Of a DNA stretch of 6,106 bases, positions 4,558-6,106 are shown in pieces; the first letter of the stretch is position 1, and each line of letters begins with the position of its first letter. Both the position numbers and the translations under genes were made by a program. The DNA is from Thermoplasmata archaeon (GTDB taxonomy: Archaea; Thermoplasmatota; Thermoplasmata; RBG-16-68-12), in assembly GCA_013329855.1 (NCBI GenBank), contig DUJI01000079.1, forward strand, positions 1-6,106, given 5' to 3'. A model generated the notes under the pieces. It was not told where the DNA came from. It was given only the letters and a program-made list of their open reading frames with translations, and did not search any database.

Positions 4558-6106
4558 TCACTCCACGTAGATCGCGGGTCGGCCGGGGATGGCGTGGTCG
4601 GCCTTGCCGGCGGGATCCCGGCGCGCGGGATCGTCGCCGCGGAAGACGTCGACGGGGCAGCCTAGCTCCGAGGCCAAGAAGCCCGCGTTCTCGGCGAAGA
4701 GGGCCATCTCGTCGGCCACGACGAACCGCGCGGCCTCCTCGGGCCTCATGCGCCGCAGGTCGTCCGAGACCTTCTTCGCGTAAGCGGCCACGTCCTTGGC
4801 GCGATCCCGCATGCCCGGCTCGGCCAGGGACTTCTCCATGAGGACGTGCATGGCGGGTGGGCCCGCGCGCGCGAGCTCGAGCGCCAGCGCGCGCACGCGC
4901 GTTTTCCACGCGGGCGCGACGTATACCGCGACGCGTTTCGGCTTGAGCCCGGTGACCTTGAGGATCTCACGGACGTCGACCAGCGTGGACTGGAGCAGGG
5001 CCTCGCCCGCCTCGGCGGAGGGATCGATCTCGGCCGTACGGGGCTCGGGGTACCCCGCGGCGGAGACGAAGCCCCGTCCGCCCAGCTTCTGCCAAATCTC
5101 TTCGCAGAGGTGGGGTGTGAAGGGCGCGAGGATCTTCGTCTGCGTCTCGAGGAACCTGGTCAGGACGTCCGCCTGGGGCCGGCCGTCGGAGCGGCGAACG
5201 TACCAGGACCACGCGCCCTGGAGATCGAAGTAGCCCATGCGGAGGGCGGCCTTGTAGTTCAGGCCCTCCATGGCCGCGATCGTGGACTCCACCGTCCGAT
5301 TCAACAAAGATAGGAACCACGCGTCAATCGTCCTTCGGTCCGACCGCACGGCATGCTTCCGCGTGGCGAAGGAGTACCATTCCGCGAGCCGATCGCGGCT
5401 CGCGTCCGCGAACCCCTGGTCGAAGCTCGGATCGTCCAGCCCGTCCCCCGCGTTCGCGCAGGTTATGCGCACGGCGTCGGCTCCCCACTCCTTCAGGGCG
5501 TCCCGCAGGTAGTGCACGTTCCCGTGGGACTTGGACATCCGACGGCCGCCCAGCTGGACGAAGCCGCTGATCCCGAAGCCGCGGGGCAGGAGCTCGGGCG
5601 GGAACACGGCCACGTGGTTGAACAGGCAGAACGCCATGTGATTCTGCACGAGGTCCTTCCCCGTGTTGCGCAGGTCGAAGGGGTACCAGTACGTGAACTC
5701 GCGCCGGAGGCCCTCGACCGCCTCCGCGGCCACGCCCAGACCAGCGGCGACGGACGCGGCGTCCCCGCGACCGAGGAACACGTAGTCGAAGAAGGCGTCA
5801 TCCAGCTTCGCGGCCCAGGCCACTTCGCTCCGCAGCTGGCCTCCCTGGAGCACGTGGGCGATCGTGTAGTAGGCCATGTAGATCGTGGAGTCGGAGAGGG
5901 ACTCGATGACCCAGTGGTCGTCCCAGGGCAGCTTCGTCCCGAGGCCCTTGTGATGGGAGCAGGCCCAGTCCGCGAGCCAGTCCACGACGTAGTCGAACTG
6001 CTTGCGGACCGCCTCAGGGTACAGGGTCATGTGCGTCAGCGCGTCGTGGGCCTTGGCCTTCCACGCCGGATCGCCGTACGCGAGGAACCATTGGTCCGCG
6101 ACGACC
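4558..6106 (-). CDS. leuS: Leucyl-tRNA synthetase, archaeal type, C-terminal part
   Basis: Class I synthetase that charges tRNA-Leu. The last 515 residues are present; the gene runs off the right edge, so the HIGH motif and editing domain are outside. The visible reading begins VVADQWFLAYGDPAWK, then the catalytic core segment KGLGTKLPWDDHWVIESLSD (28 bases' worth of core starting near visible residue 53), followed by STIYMAYYTIAHVL. The KMSKS loop appears as RMSKSHGN (codons 5541-5518, visible residues 189-196), with R for the first K. A helical anticodon-binding domain follows (about 235-345), then the archaeal and eukaryotic type C-terminal extension ending PGRPAIYVE, the typical archaeal LeuRS tail. 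Archaeal LeuRS is usually about 950 aa, so slightly more than half is here. ATG 6030 is internal, since the family's sequence continues upstream of it to the edge. The following membrane-protein gene starts five bases after its stop. Confidence 0.95.
   Translation of the reverse strand, partial: VVADQWFLAYGDPAWKAKAHDALTHMTLYPEAVRKQFDYVVDWLADWACSHHKGLGTKLPWDDHWVIESLSDSTIYMAYYTIAHVLQGGQLRSEVAWAAKLDDAFFDYVFLGRGDAASVAAGLGVAAEAVEGLRREFTYWYPFDLRNTGKDLVQNHMAFCLFNHVAVFPPELLPRGFGISGFVQLGGRRMSKSHGNVHYLRDALKEWGADAVRITCANAGDGLDDPSFDQGFADASRDRLAEWYSFATRKHAVRSDRRTIDAWFLSLLNRTVESTIAAMEGLNYKAALRMGYFDLQGAWSWYVRRSDGRPQADVLTRFLETQTKILAPFTPHLCEEIWQKLGGRGFVSAAGYPEPRTAEIDPSAEAGEALLQSTLVDVREILKVTGLKPKRVAVYVAPAWKTRVRALALELARAGPPAMHVLMEKSLAEPGMRDRAKDVAAYAKKVSDDLRRMRPEEAARFVVADEMALFAENAGFLASELGCPVDVFRGDDPARRDPAGKADHAIPGRPAIYVE
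4561..4566 (-). promoter_or_regulatory. leuS: Ribosome site inside the end of leuS that sets the downstream start
   Basis: Minus-strand GTGGAG encodes the last two LeuRS residues (V-E) and is also the only good Shine-Dalgarno sequence before the following gene. It is eight bases from GTG 4552 but touches the alternative GTG 4561, which favours 4552. The TGA of LeuRS lies between them, an arrangement typical of coupled translation. Confidence 0.55.

Noticed and set aside
4553..4909. N-terminal extension of the calcium-loop protein
   Set aside because: This is the same frame read through the LeuRS C-terminal domain, R/G/A-rich and not protein-like. The ribosome site supports GTG 4552.
1..6106. 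CRISPR arrays, insertion sequences, phage genes or defence systems
   Set aside because: I found no regular direct repeats, transposase motifs, terminal inverted repeats or nuclease/helicase modules on either strand.

Overview
This is a G+C-rich archaeal window, roughly two-thirds G+C by eye. The archaeal assignment rests on four things: a digeranylgeranylglycerophospholipid (geranylgeranyl) reductase for archaeal lipid saturation, a GPN-loop GTPase, an archaeal-type leucyl-tRNA synthetase, and a tRNA gene whose introns fold into bulge-helix-bulge (BHB) splice motifs. The gene mix and base composition suggest a Thermoplasmatota-like lineage. That placement is an inference, and a phylogeny of LeuRS or the GTPase would test it. 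The CuA oxidase subunit points to an aerobic or microaerobic life.

Layout, left to right. 20-697 (+): subunit II of a haem-copper oxidase, closest by eye to the ba3 type, with an extra N-terminal membrane helix in the same frame; the frame is still open at the left edge. A hairpin terminator follows. 805-1992 (+): geranylgeranyl reductase. Meeting it tail to tail is a leftward cluster: a zinc-ribbon protein (3199-2990), a GPN-loop GTPase (2944-2177) and an overlooked 44-residue basic protein (2127-1993). Upstream of that cluster, also on the minus strand, is tRNA-Lys(CUU) at 3414-3279, interrupted by two introns. An intergenic stretch with two TATA-like elements leads into 3556-4047 (+), a four-helix membrane protein of unknown function. 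A second tail-to-tail junction separates it from a leftward pair: LeuRS (enters at the right edge, ends at 4558) and, five bases later, a single-pass membrane protein with an EF-hand-like calcium loop (4552-4058).

Most of the genes are housekeeping: respiration, membrane lipid, tRNA and its charging, and GTPase-assisted assembly. I see no insertion sequence, CRISPR array, phage gene or defence system. The most unusual element is the tRNA-Lys gene, with a 29-nt intron in the anticodon loop (37/38) and a 33-nt intron in the T-loop (59/60). When both are removed, a perfectly paired mature tRNA results. The next most interesting is the in-frame join of a membrane helix to a ba3-type oxidase subunit II, with a strong internal start site at the join.
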